From Roseovarius sp. SCSIO 43702 (lineage in GTDB: Bacteria > Pseudomonadota > Alphaproteobacteria > Rhodobacterales > Rhodobacteraceae): a DNA stretch of 64,000 nucleotides. Shown here one piece after another: positions 52,322 to 60,449 of the stretch. The stretch spans positions 2,936,501 to 3,000,500 of the forward strand of contig NZ_CP080623.1 in assembly GCF_019599045.1 (NCBI RefSeq). Direction: 5' to 3'. Within the stretch, counting starts at the first letter, position 1. Each line of letters opens with the position of its first letter. The translations under genes were made by a program, and so were the position numbers. Below the pieces are notes generated by a model. The model had not been told where the DNA came from. It searched no databases and saw nothing but the letters and a program-made list of their open reading frames with translations.

Positions 52322-53878
52322 TCAGACCATCTTGAACCGGCGATAGTTCAACTCGCCCGAAGGCGCCGCGTTGATCTCGATCGTGTCGACATGTGCATAG
52401 GCTTCCGGTTCGTGGTTGATCCAGACATAGGCGCCCGTGTTCTCCATGATCTCCTGCATCCGCAGATAGATCTCGCGGCGCTTGTCCTCGTCGTCCTCGG
52501 CGATGCCTTCCTTGTAGAGGCGGTCGTATTCCTCGTCGGTCCAGCGCTCCCAGTTCCAGATGCCGACTTGGTCCGAGACGAACCACTGCGTCGCCTCGTA
52601 GGGGTCGGGCGTGGTGCCGAAGCGCATGAGCCAGAGCTCCAGTTCCTTCCAGGTGTCACCCTTGCTCTCCTGACCCATTTCCCAGAAGGGCCCGCTGTCG
52701 AGCGGCATGACCTTCACGGTAATCCCCACCGCGGCGAGGTTGGCCTGGATGATCTGCGCGGCCAGCATCCGCTCCTGGATGTTGAGCGTGCGCAGCGTCA
52801 GTTCGAGGCCCGAGACACCCGCTTCGTCCAGAAGCGCGCGAGCTTTCGCCGGATCATAGCTGTAACCGGACTGCTCGCGCTGACCCAGCAGGCCGGGGCA
52901 AATGATCCCGTGCGATTTCGTGGTGGTGTTGGAGTAGGCCCCGGCGAGGATCGAATCCACGTCGACCGCATGCTGGATCGCCTGCCGAACCTTGAGATCC
53001 TGAAGTTTCGGATGCTCCGTGTTCATTCCCATCCACATGTATTGAAGCTCACCCGCCGTGGTGACCTTCACGCCCTCCGGCATGTCTGCAAGATACCGCG
53101 CCAGCGTATCCGGGCCAAGCTCGGTGCTGTCGAGCTCGCCCGCATCGAACGCCAGTTCCGACGCTTTCACCTCGGTGATCACGTTGGCGATGACCTTGTC
53201 GAAATCGGGCTTCGGACCGGTCCATTCGGGGTTTCTCTCGAACAGGACGCGCTGACCGGGTTTGTAGTCATAGGTGTAGGGGCCGCAGATCGCCGGGAAG
53301 TCGATGGTGAACTTGCCCCCGGCCTCCTCGGTCGCCTTCTTGCAGACGATGGCTCCCGGCCCGTGGCAGAGCGTCACCATGAAGAAGGGTGCGAATGCCT
53401 GCGTGAGCACGATCGTCCCGGTCAGGTCGCCGGTGACTTCGACACTGTCGAGCGCCTCGAAATACCCCGCCCAGTCGCCGTCCTTCATACGCTCGTAGGA
53501 GTATTTCACGTCCTCCGCGCTCAGCGTGCCGAAGCCGTTCGACCACTTGAGACCCGGTTTCAGCTCGAAATCGATATGCGTGGGATCGCGCAGTTCCAGC
53601 TTCTCCACATACATCGTCGGTCGCCAGGTGAAGCTGCCATCTTCCTCGACATATTCCGCGAGGAACGGAAGACACTGCTTCTGCGCCTCGACCTCGGTGC
53701 CACCCACCATGTAGGCCGGATCCAGGATGGCGTTGTCGCCGTCCTGCCGCACGCGCAGCACCTTCTGCCCGTTTTCCTGCGCGACCACCGCGCCGGTCCA
53801 GGCCGGTGCGACACTCAGCGCGCCGAAGGCTGCCGTCTTCCCGAGGAACTGGCGGCGGGTTGTGTTGAACGTGGTCAT
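52322..53878 (-). CDS. Peptide-type ABC binding protein with Tat signal (SBP_bac_5)
   Basis: A 518-residue exported binding protein. The twin-arginine signal (TTRRQFLGKTAAFGALSVA) suggests it folds before export. The core shows PGLKWSNGFGTLSAEDVKYS and the QAIQHAVDVDSILAGAY block. Typical DppA length. The ligand is probably a peptide, judged by its operon with two hydrolases. Confidence 0.93.
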   Translation of the reverse strand: MTTFNTTRRQFLGKTAAFGALSVAPAWTGAVVAQENGQKVLRVRQDGDNAILDPAYMVGGTEVEAQKQCLPFLAEYVEEDGSFTWRPTMYVEKLELRDPTHIDFELKPGLKWSNGFGTLSAEDVKYSYERMKDGDWAGYFEALDSVEVTGDLTGTIVLTQAFAPFFMVTLCHGPGAIVCKKATEEAGGKFTIDFPAICGPYTYDYKPGQRVLFERNPEWTGPKPDFDKVIANVITEVKASELAFDAGELDSTELGPDTLARYLADMPEGVKVTTAGELQYMWMGMNTEHPKLQDLKVRQAIQHAVDVDSILAGAYSNTTTKSHGIICPGLLGQREQSGYSYDPAKARALLDEAGVSGLELTLRTLNIQERMLAAQIIQANLAAVGITVKVMPLDSGPFWEMGQESKGDTWKELELWLMRFGTTPDPYEATQWFVSDQVGIWNWERWTDEEYDRLYKEGIAEDDEDKRREIYLRMQEIMENTGAYVWINHEPEAYAHVDTIEINAAPSGELNYRRFKMV

Positions 53879-53950
53879 GCAAGATCTCCCATGTGTCTGT
53901 TCTTCTTTTTCGTTGTTCGTGATTATCCACGGCAGCCGGAATTTATCCAT

Positions 53951-53997
53951 TTCGCACGCTTTCGCGATGTGACGCATTTCGGGCGAGGATTCGCGAC
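53951..53997. promoter_or_regulatory. Cluster of TTCGCGA-like boxes upstream of the binding-protein gene
   Basis: Between the CocE-type and binding-protein genes lie TTCGCAC (53951), TTCGCGA (53961) and TTCGCGA (53990). Two more lie just before the divergent HTH gene (TTCGCGC at 56104, TTCGCGA at 56114), directly against a TTGACA box (56122). They may be one regulator's binding sites. GATAAT near 53925 on the minus strand is a possible -10. Confidence 0.35.
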
Positions 53998-53998
53998 A

Positions 53999-56020
53999 TC
54001 ATACCATGTTTCTCGGGATCGCCTCGTCCCATTCGATCTCCTTGACCAGGCTATCGCCCTCCCATGCGCGCAACTTGGCCACGATGTAGAAATTTTCGAC
54101 ATCCGAGGTCATCGTCGTCTCCGTCTCCGAGCGCGCGGACCAGTCGTCCCGCTCGAGTCCGATGGACCACCGGAAATGCGCGCGCGCCCTGGTCACATCG
54201 TCATGCGGGACGGTGAAGGTCTCGTATCCCTGTTCGTGAACCGTCAGGCCGTTATCCTCCAGGCGGTATCGTCCATCGCCATCGCCGATCTGCAAGCGGG
54301 TCTCGTTCGCGGCGGCGTCTTCCACGATGAGGTAGCGCAAATCGGGCTCCTCGAGCTGTTCTATCCCGCGCTGCGGCGCCGTCTCGACCTCCTCGAAGGG
54401 CGGCAACGCAGCGTCGATCTCCCGCCTTGGCCGCAGCGGCAGGTCGAGCGAACTGCCCTCGGCGTGCAGGATCAGGCGCACGGGTTCGGGCGCGGGCCAG
54501 ATCATCGGGAAGTAACTGGTAGAGATCGCAAGACGCAGTCGATGCCCCTCGGAGATTCTCTGGGCCACGTGCTTCATCGGGATGGTGATCTCGTAGATCT
54601 CGCCGGGCTCGAGCGGCTCGGGTGCCTCGTGGCCGTCGCGATGGGTGAGGTTCAGGACACCGAAGGAAACCCGCGTCGACCGGCCATCGGGATCCACGTC
54701 GCACAATCGTGCGGCCAGTTGGGCGACCGGCTTGTCAACGCTCACCCGCAGCCGGACCTGGGCATCTCCCGCGAATTCAAGCGCCTCCTCGAGCGGGACG
54801 GTGTCGAAACAGAGGCTTCCCGCGTCCTCGGCACGCTGATCGACCGGGGCATCGCCCGGCGCGGAATATGCGCACCACCGGCCCGACGCCATGCCCACCG
54901 TGGCCGGCGACGTGATCGCCACCGATCCACGCTTCCTCGGTTCCGCCCGGTCGAGCGATCCGTCCGACCCCAGGTGGAACGCGGTGCGGCGGATGTTCGG
55001 CGAGGGCCAGGACGGCTCGGCGATCCATCGCCCCGGACGATGCCCATACCAGCCCCGCGGCGGCACGCTGTCCTGCATGTAAAGGCGCAGTTGCGGCTCC
55101 TCCATGATCCCCGTGTCGCGGCCCTTCATCCACTGGTCGAACCAGCGCACTTCCTCCTGCAGGAACCCGATGGCCGGCCCAGGCTCTCCGATATGTGGAT
55201 AGCGATGCGCCCACGGCCCAACGAGACCTTTTTTCGGACCTTGCAGGTTTTCCATCAGGCGAAAGACCGCCCTGCAATAGCCGTCGGCCCAGCCCGAGAC
55301 GGCATAGACCGGGATCTGGATTTTCGACCAGTCCTCGCAGATCGAGCCATGCTTCCAGAACTCGTCGCGTGTCTGATGCTCCAGCCAGGTCTTGAGCCAC
55401 AAACCGCTTCCCTCGAGCCGCTCCATCCACATCTCGCGCCACTTGTCGCCCACATTCGCGGGGTCTGGCGCCAGGCTGTTGCGCGCGAACATGATCGAGG
55501 CCCAGCTCGGATGCTCGCCCAGGACGCAACCGCCCATGTAGTGAATATCGTCCGCGTACCGGTCATCCGTCGAACAGAGCGTGATGATGGTCCTGAGCGC
55601 AGGCGGCTGCATCGCGGCGATCTGCAGTCCGTTGAACCCGCCCCACGAAATGCCGATCATCCCGACATTGCCATCGCACCACGGCTGATCCGCGATCCAC
55701 GCGATCGCGTCATAGCCGTCCTGCAGTTCCTGCGCGGTATATTCGTCCTCCATCAAGCCTTCGGAATCCCCCGCTCCGCGCAGGTCGAGGCGGATCACCG
55801 CGTAACCATGCCCGGCCAGGTAGGGCTGCATCGGCGCGTCGCGCCCGGTCGTGAAATCGTTCTTTCGATAGGGGAGGTATTCGAGGATCGCCGGCACCGG
55901 CGCCTCCTCGGCATCCGCGGGCATCCAGATGCGCGCGGCCAGCTTGCAGCCATCGGGCATCTCGATCTCGGTATGGTGAATTTCCTTCACCGTGTTCTGA
56001 AAACGATCCACCTCGGTCAT
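53999..56020 (-). CDS. CocE/NonD-family alpha/beta hydrolase (S15-like)
   Basis: A 673-residue hydrolase. Residues about 15-280 are the catalytic alpha/beta domain (ILEYLPYRKNDFTTGRD, the RLDLRGAGDSEG block, and the nucleophile elbow GISWGGFNGL with Ser125). A PepX_C-like beta domain follows to about 520, then an extra C-terminal domain of about 140 residues. The family includes Xaa-Pro dipeptidyl peptidases, cocaine esterase and alpha-amino acid ester hydrolases. No signal peptide, so a cytosolic enzyme. ATG at 56020 is chosen since GGAGG lies 6 bases upstream; the ATG at 56026 would have no spacing. First gene of the operon. Confidence 0.88.
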   Translation of the reverse strand: MTEVDRFQNTVKEIHHTEIEMPDGCKLAARIWMPADAEEAPVPAILEYLPYRKNDFTTGRDAPMQPYLAGHGYAVIRLDLRGAGDSEGLMEDEYTAQELQDGYDAIAWIADQPWCDGNVGMIGISWGGFNGLQIAAMQPPALRTIITLCSTDDRYADDIHYMGGCVLGEHPSWASIMFARNSLAPDPANVGDKWREMWMERLEGSGLWLKTWLEHQTRDEFWKHGSICEDWSKIQIPVYAVSGWADGYCRAVFRLMENLQGPKKGLVGPWAHRYPHIGEPGPAIGFLQEEVRWFDQWMKGRDTGIMEEPQLRLYMQDSVPPRGWYGHRPGRWIAEPSWPSPNIRRTAFHLGSDGSLDRAEPRKRGSVAITSPATVGMASGRWCAYSAPGDAPVDQRAEDAGSLCFDTVPLEEALEFAGDAQVRLRVSVDKPVAQLAARLCDVDPDGRSTRVSFGVLNLTHRDGHEAPEPLEPGEIYEITIPMKHVAQRISEGHRLRLAISTSYFPMIWPAPEPVRLILHAEGSSLDLPLRPRREIDAALPPFEEVETAPQRGIEQLEEPDLRYLIVEDAAANETRLQIGDGDGRYRLEDNGLTVHEQGYETFTVPHDDVTRARAHFRWSIGLERDDWSARSETETTMTSDVENFYIVAKLRAWEGDSLVKEIEWDEAIPRNMV

Positions 56021-56156
56021 GTCCATCCTCCGCCATTCATGTGAAGACCCGCGCCGAATTGCGCCACCAGGCCAGCGTCCGTCGTACCCCGGCGACTCGC
56101 AATTTCGCGCCCCTTCGCGACTTGACACTGAACCCGCTTCGGTATGCAGTCCGGCC

Positions 56157-56966
56157 ATGTCCGACGAGTTTGAAAGAAACCTGGCGCTCCTGTGCGGATA
56201 CCAGCCCTCGATCGCCGAGGTCTGCCGCAGGATCGGACTGAACCGGCAGCAATTCAACAAGTATCTCGCGGGTCACTCGCGTCCCTCGCGGCACAACATG
56301 CGTCGCATCTGCGATTTCTTCGGCGTGACCGAGGCCGAACTACTGTCGGATCCTGCCAGGTTCGAGGACATGATCTCGCTCAAACGCAGGCCCATCCGGC
56401 ACGGCGGCGACAAGGCGCTGTTTCACCTCGAGCAGCTTTACCGGCGCAGTCAGAGCCTGGAGAAATATGTCGGCTATTACTTCCGGTATTTCTATTCCTT
56501 CGGCAACCAGGGCAAGGTGTTCCGGTCGATCGCGTCGATCCATGCCGAGGACGGGCGCTATTTCTGGAAGAACATCGAGCTTCTGCGGGATCCCGCCACC
56601 GGGCGAAGTCGCGGGCTCAACAAGTACGAGGGCGCGATCTTCTACCTCGCCGATCGCATCTACGTGACCGAGTATGAGACGCTCGAGAAGAACTCCGTTA
56701 CACAGATGACGCTCTACCCCAGCCATCAAAGCCGTCTCGGCACCCTCGTCGGCATCCAGACCGGCGGCCCCACCCGGCGCGGGCGCAAGCCGGGAGCATC
56801 GCGGGTGGCGCTGGAGTATCTCGGTCGCGACATCGACCTGCGACAGGCCTTCCGCCGCATAGGTTTGTTCGACCCCGCCGATGGCCACATCCGGCAGCAG
56901 ACGCTCGACCTCATCCGCAACGACCTCGCCCCGGGCGCCTTCGTCCTCGACGTGGAAGAACCCTGA
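56157..56966 (+). CDS. XRE-type helix-turn-helix regulator with long C-terminal domain
   Basis: A 269-residue protein: helix-turn-helix at residues 15-62 (SIAEVCRRIGLNRQQFNKYL, then MRRICDFFGVTEAELL) and a C-terminal region I do not recognise (YYFRYFYSFGNQGKVFRSIA, then TQMTLYPSHQSRLGTLVGIQ). A TTGACA box lies 35 bases upstream of the ATG with an unclear -10, giving a very short leader. Divergent from the CocE-ABC-C69 operon and upstream of the flavoenzyme, so it may regulate either. Confidence 0.85.
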   Translation: MSDEFERNLALLCGYQPSIAEVCRRIGLNRQQFNKYLAGHSRPSRHNMRRICDFFGVTEAELLSDPARFEDMISLKRRPIRHGGDKALFHLEQLYRRSQSLEKYVGYYFRYFYSFGNQGKVFRSIASIHAEDGRYFWKNIELLRDPATGRSRGLNKYEGAIFYLADRIYVTEYETLEKNSVTQMTLYPSHQSRLGTLVGIQTGGPTRRGRKPGASRVALEYLGRDIDLRQAFRRIGLFDPADGHIRQQTLDLIRNDLAPGAFVLDVEEP

Positions 56967-57176
56967 CGCCCCGCTATCGAGTCTTGCCCGCCACGTACCC
57001 GGCATCGGGTCTCCTCTCTGCGACGGCTTTGGACGTTCAAGGTTCGAACCGGACGGACGGCGAGAGCTGATCAAGAGCGTCGAACTTAACGCTCCCTGTG
57101 CCGATGACCTTGATCGTTCCGATGGCGCTGTCTAGCGTGCCACCAATGCCCCTCCCGCCGAGAGAGAGAAATCACC

Positions 57177-59222
57177 ATGAGCCGCGATCCGCTTCTCCAA
57201 CCCTACACGCTCAAGCATCTCACGCTGAAGAACCGGATCATGACCACGAGCCATGAACCGGCCTACCCCGAGGACGGGATGCCCAAGGAACGCTACGCCG
57301 CCTACCACGCCGAGCGCGCGCGCGCCGGCGTCGCGCTGGCAATGACGGCCGGATCGGCCGCGGTGTCTCGGGATTCTCCGCCGGTCTTCAACAACATCCT
57401 CGCCTACAAGGACGAGGTGGTGCCGTGGATCCGGCAGTTGACCGATGCGTGCCACGAACATGGCTGCGCGGTGATGATCCAGCTCACTCATCTTGGCCGC
57501 CGCACCGGCTGGAACAAGGGCGACTGGCTGCCGTCGGTGTCCTCTTCCAAACACCGCGAACCGGCGCACAAGGCGTTCCCGAAACTCGCCGAGGACTGGG
57601 ATATCGAGCGGATCATCTCCGACTTCGCCGATGCCACCGAGCGCATGAAGGAGGGCGGCATGGACGGGATCGAGTTGCAGGTCTATGGCCATCTGCTCGA
57701 TCAGTTCTGGTCGCCGCTGACCAACGACCTCGACGGCCCCTATGGCGGCGCCACGCTCGAAACCCGCATGGCCATGCCGATGGCCGTCCTGCGCGCCATC
57801 CGCGATCGCGTAGGTGACGATTTCATCGTGGGCGTGCGCTACACTGCGGACGAGGCGGCGACCGGGGGCATCACGCCCGAGGAGGGTCTCGAAATCTCCC
57901 GCCGGCTGGCCGACAGCGGCATGGTCGATTTCCTGAACGTCATTCGCGGCCGCATTCACACCGATCCTGCGATGACGGACGTGATCCCGATCCAGGGCAT
58001 GAAGAGCGCGCCGCATCTCGACTTCGCCGGTGCGGTCCGGAAGGCCACGGGCATGCCCACCTTCCACGCGGCGCGCATTCCGGACGTGGCCACCGCCCGG
58101 CATGCCGTCGCCGATGGTCTTCTGGACATGGTGGGGATGACCCGCGCGCACATGGCGGATCCGCATATCGTCAAGAAGATCGTCGAAGGGCGCGAGGAGG
58201 ATATCCGCCCCTGCGTCGGCGCGACCTACTGTCTCGACCGCATCTACGAGGCGGGCGACGCGCTTTGCATCCACAACCCGGCAACCGGACGCGAACTTTC
58301 CATGCCGCACACGATTACCCCCGCCGGCACCCGCCGCAAGGTGGTGATCGTCGGCGCCGGTCCGGGCGGGCTCGAGGCCGCGCGCGTCGCCGCCGAGCGT
58401 GGTCATGACGTGACCGTCTTCGAGGCGCAGCCCGATCCGGGCGGCCAGGTCCGACTGACCGCGCAGAACAAGCGGCGGCGCGAGATGATCGGCATCATCG
58501 ACTGGCGCATGGCGCAATGCGCGGCGCGCGACGTCACCTTCCATTTCAACACCTTCGCCGAGGCCGGCGACGTCACCGCGCTGTCGCCCGACATCGTCAT
58601 CGTGGCGACGGGTGGACTGCCCAACATGGAACTCTTCGAGACCGGCGAGGAGCAGACGCTGGCCGTCAGCGCCTGGGATCTGATCGCGGGCGACGTCAAA
58701 CCTGCCGAGACAGTCCTGATCTACGATGAAAGCGGTGATCATCCCGGCCTCATGGCCGCCGAGGTGGCGGCAGAGGCCGGCGCGCGGGTCGAGGTGATGA
58801 CTCCCGACCGCACTTTTGCCCCCGATATCATGGGGATGAACCTCGTGCCCTACATGCGCAGCCTGCAGGACAAGGACACGATCTTCACCGTCGCCCGCCG
58901 GCTTCTCGACATCACCCGCGAGGGGAACCAGCTCAAGGCGACGATCGGCACCGACTACAGCGACCATCGCGTCGAACAGTTCTACGATCAGGTGGTGGTG
59001 AACTATGGAACGCTTCCCATGGACGAGCTCTATTTCGCGCTGAGGCCGCTGTCGTCGAACGAAGGGGCCGTTGATCACGACGCGCTCACGTCCGGGCGAC
59101 CGCAAAAGGTGTCACGCAATCCCGACGGCAGTTTTCAGCTCTTCCGCATCGGCGATGCGGTCAGCGCGAGAAACACCCACGCGGCGATCTACGACGCGCT
59201 GAGGCTGATGAAGGATCTGTGA
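57177..59222 (+). CDS. TMADH/dienoyl-CoA reductase-type flavoenzyme (N-methylproline demethylase-like)
   Basis: A 681-residue enzyme with an N-terminal old-yellow-enzyme barrel (residues 1-345: LKNRIMTTSHEPAYPEDGMP, GIELQVYGHLLDQFWSP), an iron-sulfur segment, and a C-terminal FAD/NAD(P) domain (VVIVGAGPGGLEAARVAAERGH). The expected four-cysteine cluster site reads Cys346-x2-Ala349-x2-Cys352-x11-Cys364: the second Cys is Ala. Residues such as CLDRIYEAGDALCIHNPATGR resemble proteins labelled N-methylproline demethylase, and the family includes dimethylglycine and trimethylamine demethylases. It is not in a choline or betaine operon here; 210 bases separate it from the regulator. Confidence 0.85.
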   Translation: MSRDPLLQPYTLKHLTLKNRIMTTSHEPAYPEDGMPKERYAAYHAERARAGVALAMTAGSAAVSRDSPPVFNNILAYKDEVVPWIRQLTDACHEHGCAVMIQLTHLGRRTGWNKGDWLPSVSSSKHREPAHKAFPKLAEDWDIERIISDFADATERMKEGGMDGIELQVYGHLLDQFWSPLTNDLDGPYGGATLETRMAMPMAVLRAIRDRVGDDFIVGVRYTADEAATGGITPEEGLEISRRLADSGMVDFLNVIRGRIHTDPAMTDVIPIQGMKSAPHLDFAGAVRKATGMPTFHAARIPDVATARHAVADGLLDMVGMTRAHMADPHIVKKIVEGREEDIRPCVGATYCLDRIYEAGDALCIHNPATGRELSMPHTITPAGTRRKVVIVGAGPGGLEAARVAAERGHDVTVFEAQPDPGGQVRLTAQNKRRREMIGIIDWRMAQCAARDVTFHFNTFAEAGDVTALSPDIVIVATGGLPNMELFETGEEQTLAVSAWDLIAGDVKPAETVLIYDESGDHPGLMAAEVAAEAGARVEVMTPDRTFAPDIMGMNLVPYMRSLQDKDTIFTVARRLLDITREGNQLKATIGTDYSDHRVEQFYDQVVVNYGTLPMDELYFALRPLSSNEGAVDHDALTSGRPQKVSRNPDGSFQLFRIGDAVSARNTHAAIYDALRLMKDL

Positions 59223-59267
59223 CCGGGCGGAGCGTCCGGCAGTCCGTGGCGCCGGCGATGTCCCGAG

Positions 59268-60305
59268 CTAGGCGACTTCCCAGGCGGTCTCCCACGGGCC
59301 GGCTTGTGCCACGGCAGCGCCGTCGAACTTGACGCCCGCGTCTATCATACGGGAATCCGCCGCGATATCCGCGGACGGCACGGCCCAGTTCAGCCCGTCA
59401 CTGTTCCCCCGGAAATGCAGCCCGACCACGCTTCCGCCTTGCAGGTCCACGACCGGCGATCCGGAATTGCCGGTCAGGGTGGAACTGTCATGTCCCAGCG
59501 CTCGAACCGTCTTGCCCTGGAAGGTCTTGACCTCGACGGCGTCGATGAAGCCGGGCGAGACGTGTTTGCTGTCGAATGCGCTGATCAACTGCTGCTGAAC
59601 CGCGACATCCTCGTCCGGGTTCAGGGCCGGATAGCCGACGATGGCGACCCGGCTGTCGAGCGTGGACGCCGCATCGCCCACCGAAAGCGCCAGCGGATCG
59701 ACCCCGTCCAGCCCTCCCTCGATCCTCAGGAGCGCGAGATCGAACCAAGGATGGATCATCGCGATTTCGGTGATGGTTCTCGTGGAACTCGGGTCGCTGT
59801 CCCAGCGATCCCGCTCCCGGCAGAAATTCACCCGCGCCGAATAGCCGAATCTCATGAAATTCCCGATTCCCCGCACCGACATCGAGAAAACATCCGCCAC
59901 GTGCCGATTCGTCAGAATCAGGTCCTCCGCCACGAGGAAACCGCTGCCATAGGATTTGAACTCCGCCCCGGAACTGTATTCGATGCGCCCCGTTGCCCTG
60001 CACGCCGCCTCGAGCGTGCCTTGCGCTGCGTCTTCGTTGAGGTCGAGCCAGAGCGGATGGTCCGTCTGTTCCGGTCGATCGTCTACCACGGGGATCGCGG
60101 GCCGCAATTCGGGCGATATGATAGAAAACAGAATGAGTTGCTCGGGCTCGTCCAATGTTTCTCCAGCCCGGAACCGTTCCACGACGCGCTCCAGTCGCGC
60201 GACGTCGATCTGCTGAAGCCGTCGGCGCGCGACCAGCTCTCTGGGCCGGGTGCCGCCCACCCTCTTGAGAATGCGTTTCTGATGTTCAAATCGGCGATCG
60301 GCCAT
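59268..60305 (-). CDS. Trypsin-fold serine peptidase without visible signal peptide
   Basis: A 345-residue protein. Residues 1-105 are a charged helical region (RELVARRRLQQIDVARLERV, then LDEPEQLILFSIISPELRPA) without a signal peptide. Residues 110-345 are trypsin-like with all three catalytic residues: His135 (LILTNRHVADVF), Asp189 (IHPWFDLALLR) and Ser281 (LTGNSGSPVVDL). Intracellular trypsin-fold peptidases of this layout occur in stress and defence proteins. ATG at 60305 follows AAGGAAA. Divergent from the multicopper oxidase. Substrate unknown. Confidence 0.88.
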   Translation of the reverse strand: MADRRFEHQKRILKRVGGTRPRELVARRRLQQIDVARLERVVERFRAGETLDEPEQLILFSIISPELRPAIPVVDDRPEQTDHPLWLDLNEDAAQGTLEAACRATGRIEYSSGAEFKSYGSGFLVAEDLILTNRHVADVFSMSVRGIGNFMRFGYSARVNFCRERDRWDSDPSSTRTITEIAMIHPWFDLALLRIEGGLDGVDPLALSVGDAASTLDSRVAIVGYPALNPDEDVAVQQQLISAFDSKHVSPGFIDAVEVKTFQGKTVRALGHDSSTLTGNSGSPVVDLQGGSVVGLHFRGNSDGLNWAVPSADIAADSRMIDAGVKFDGAAVAQAGPWETAWEVA

Positions 60306-60449
60306 GACCGTTTCCTTCAATCTGAAATAAGTTTCTTTGTCGCGAAGCGATTCTCGCGTAACGTGTAAGCATACCACATCGAGCAGGTCGTTCTGCCTCC
60401 CATCCGCGCGCGGCCGGGAGGATCAAATCCTATACCCTCGAGGTATGTC

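Noticed and set aside
52391..56044. A very long plus-strand open frame (over 1,200 codons) covering the binding-protein and CocE-type genes.
   Set aside because: It is the antisense shadow of two clear minus-strand genes with recognisable motifs. High G+C removes stop codons in the opposite frame. The translation has no family features and is rich in Arg, His and Gly.
57132..59105. A 657-codon minus-strand frame opposite the flavoenzyme gene.
   Set aside because: Shadow of a gene with clear FAD and barrel motifs; its protein has no recognisable domain and the usual antisense bias.
60396..60421. CCTCCC...GGGAGG inverted repeat in the gap before the oxidase as an operator.
   Set aside because: Six-bp arms separated by 14 G+C-rich bases are expected by chance in this genome; no second copy supports it.
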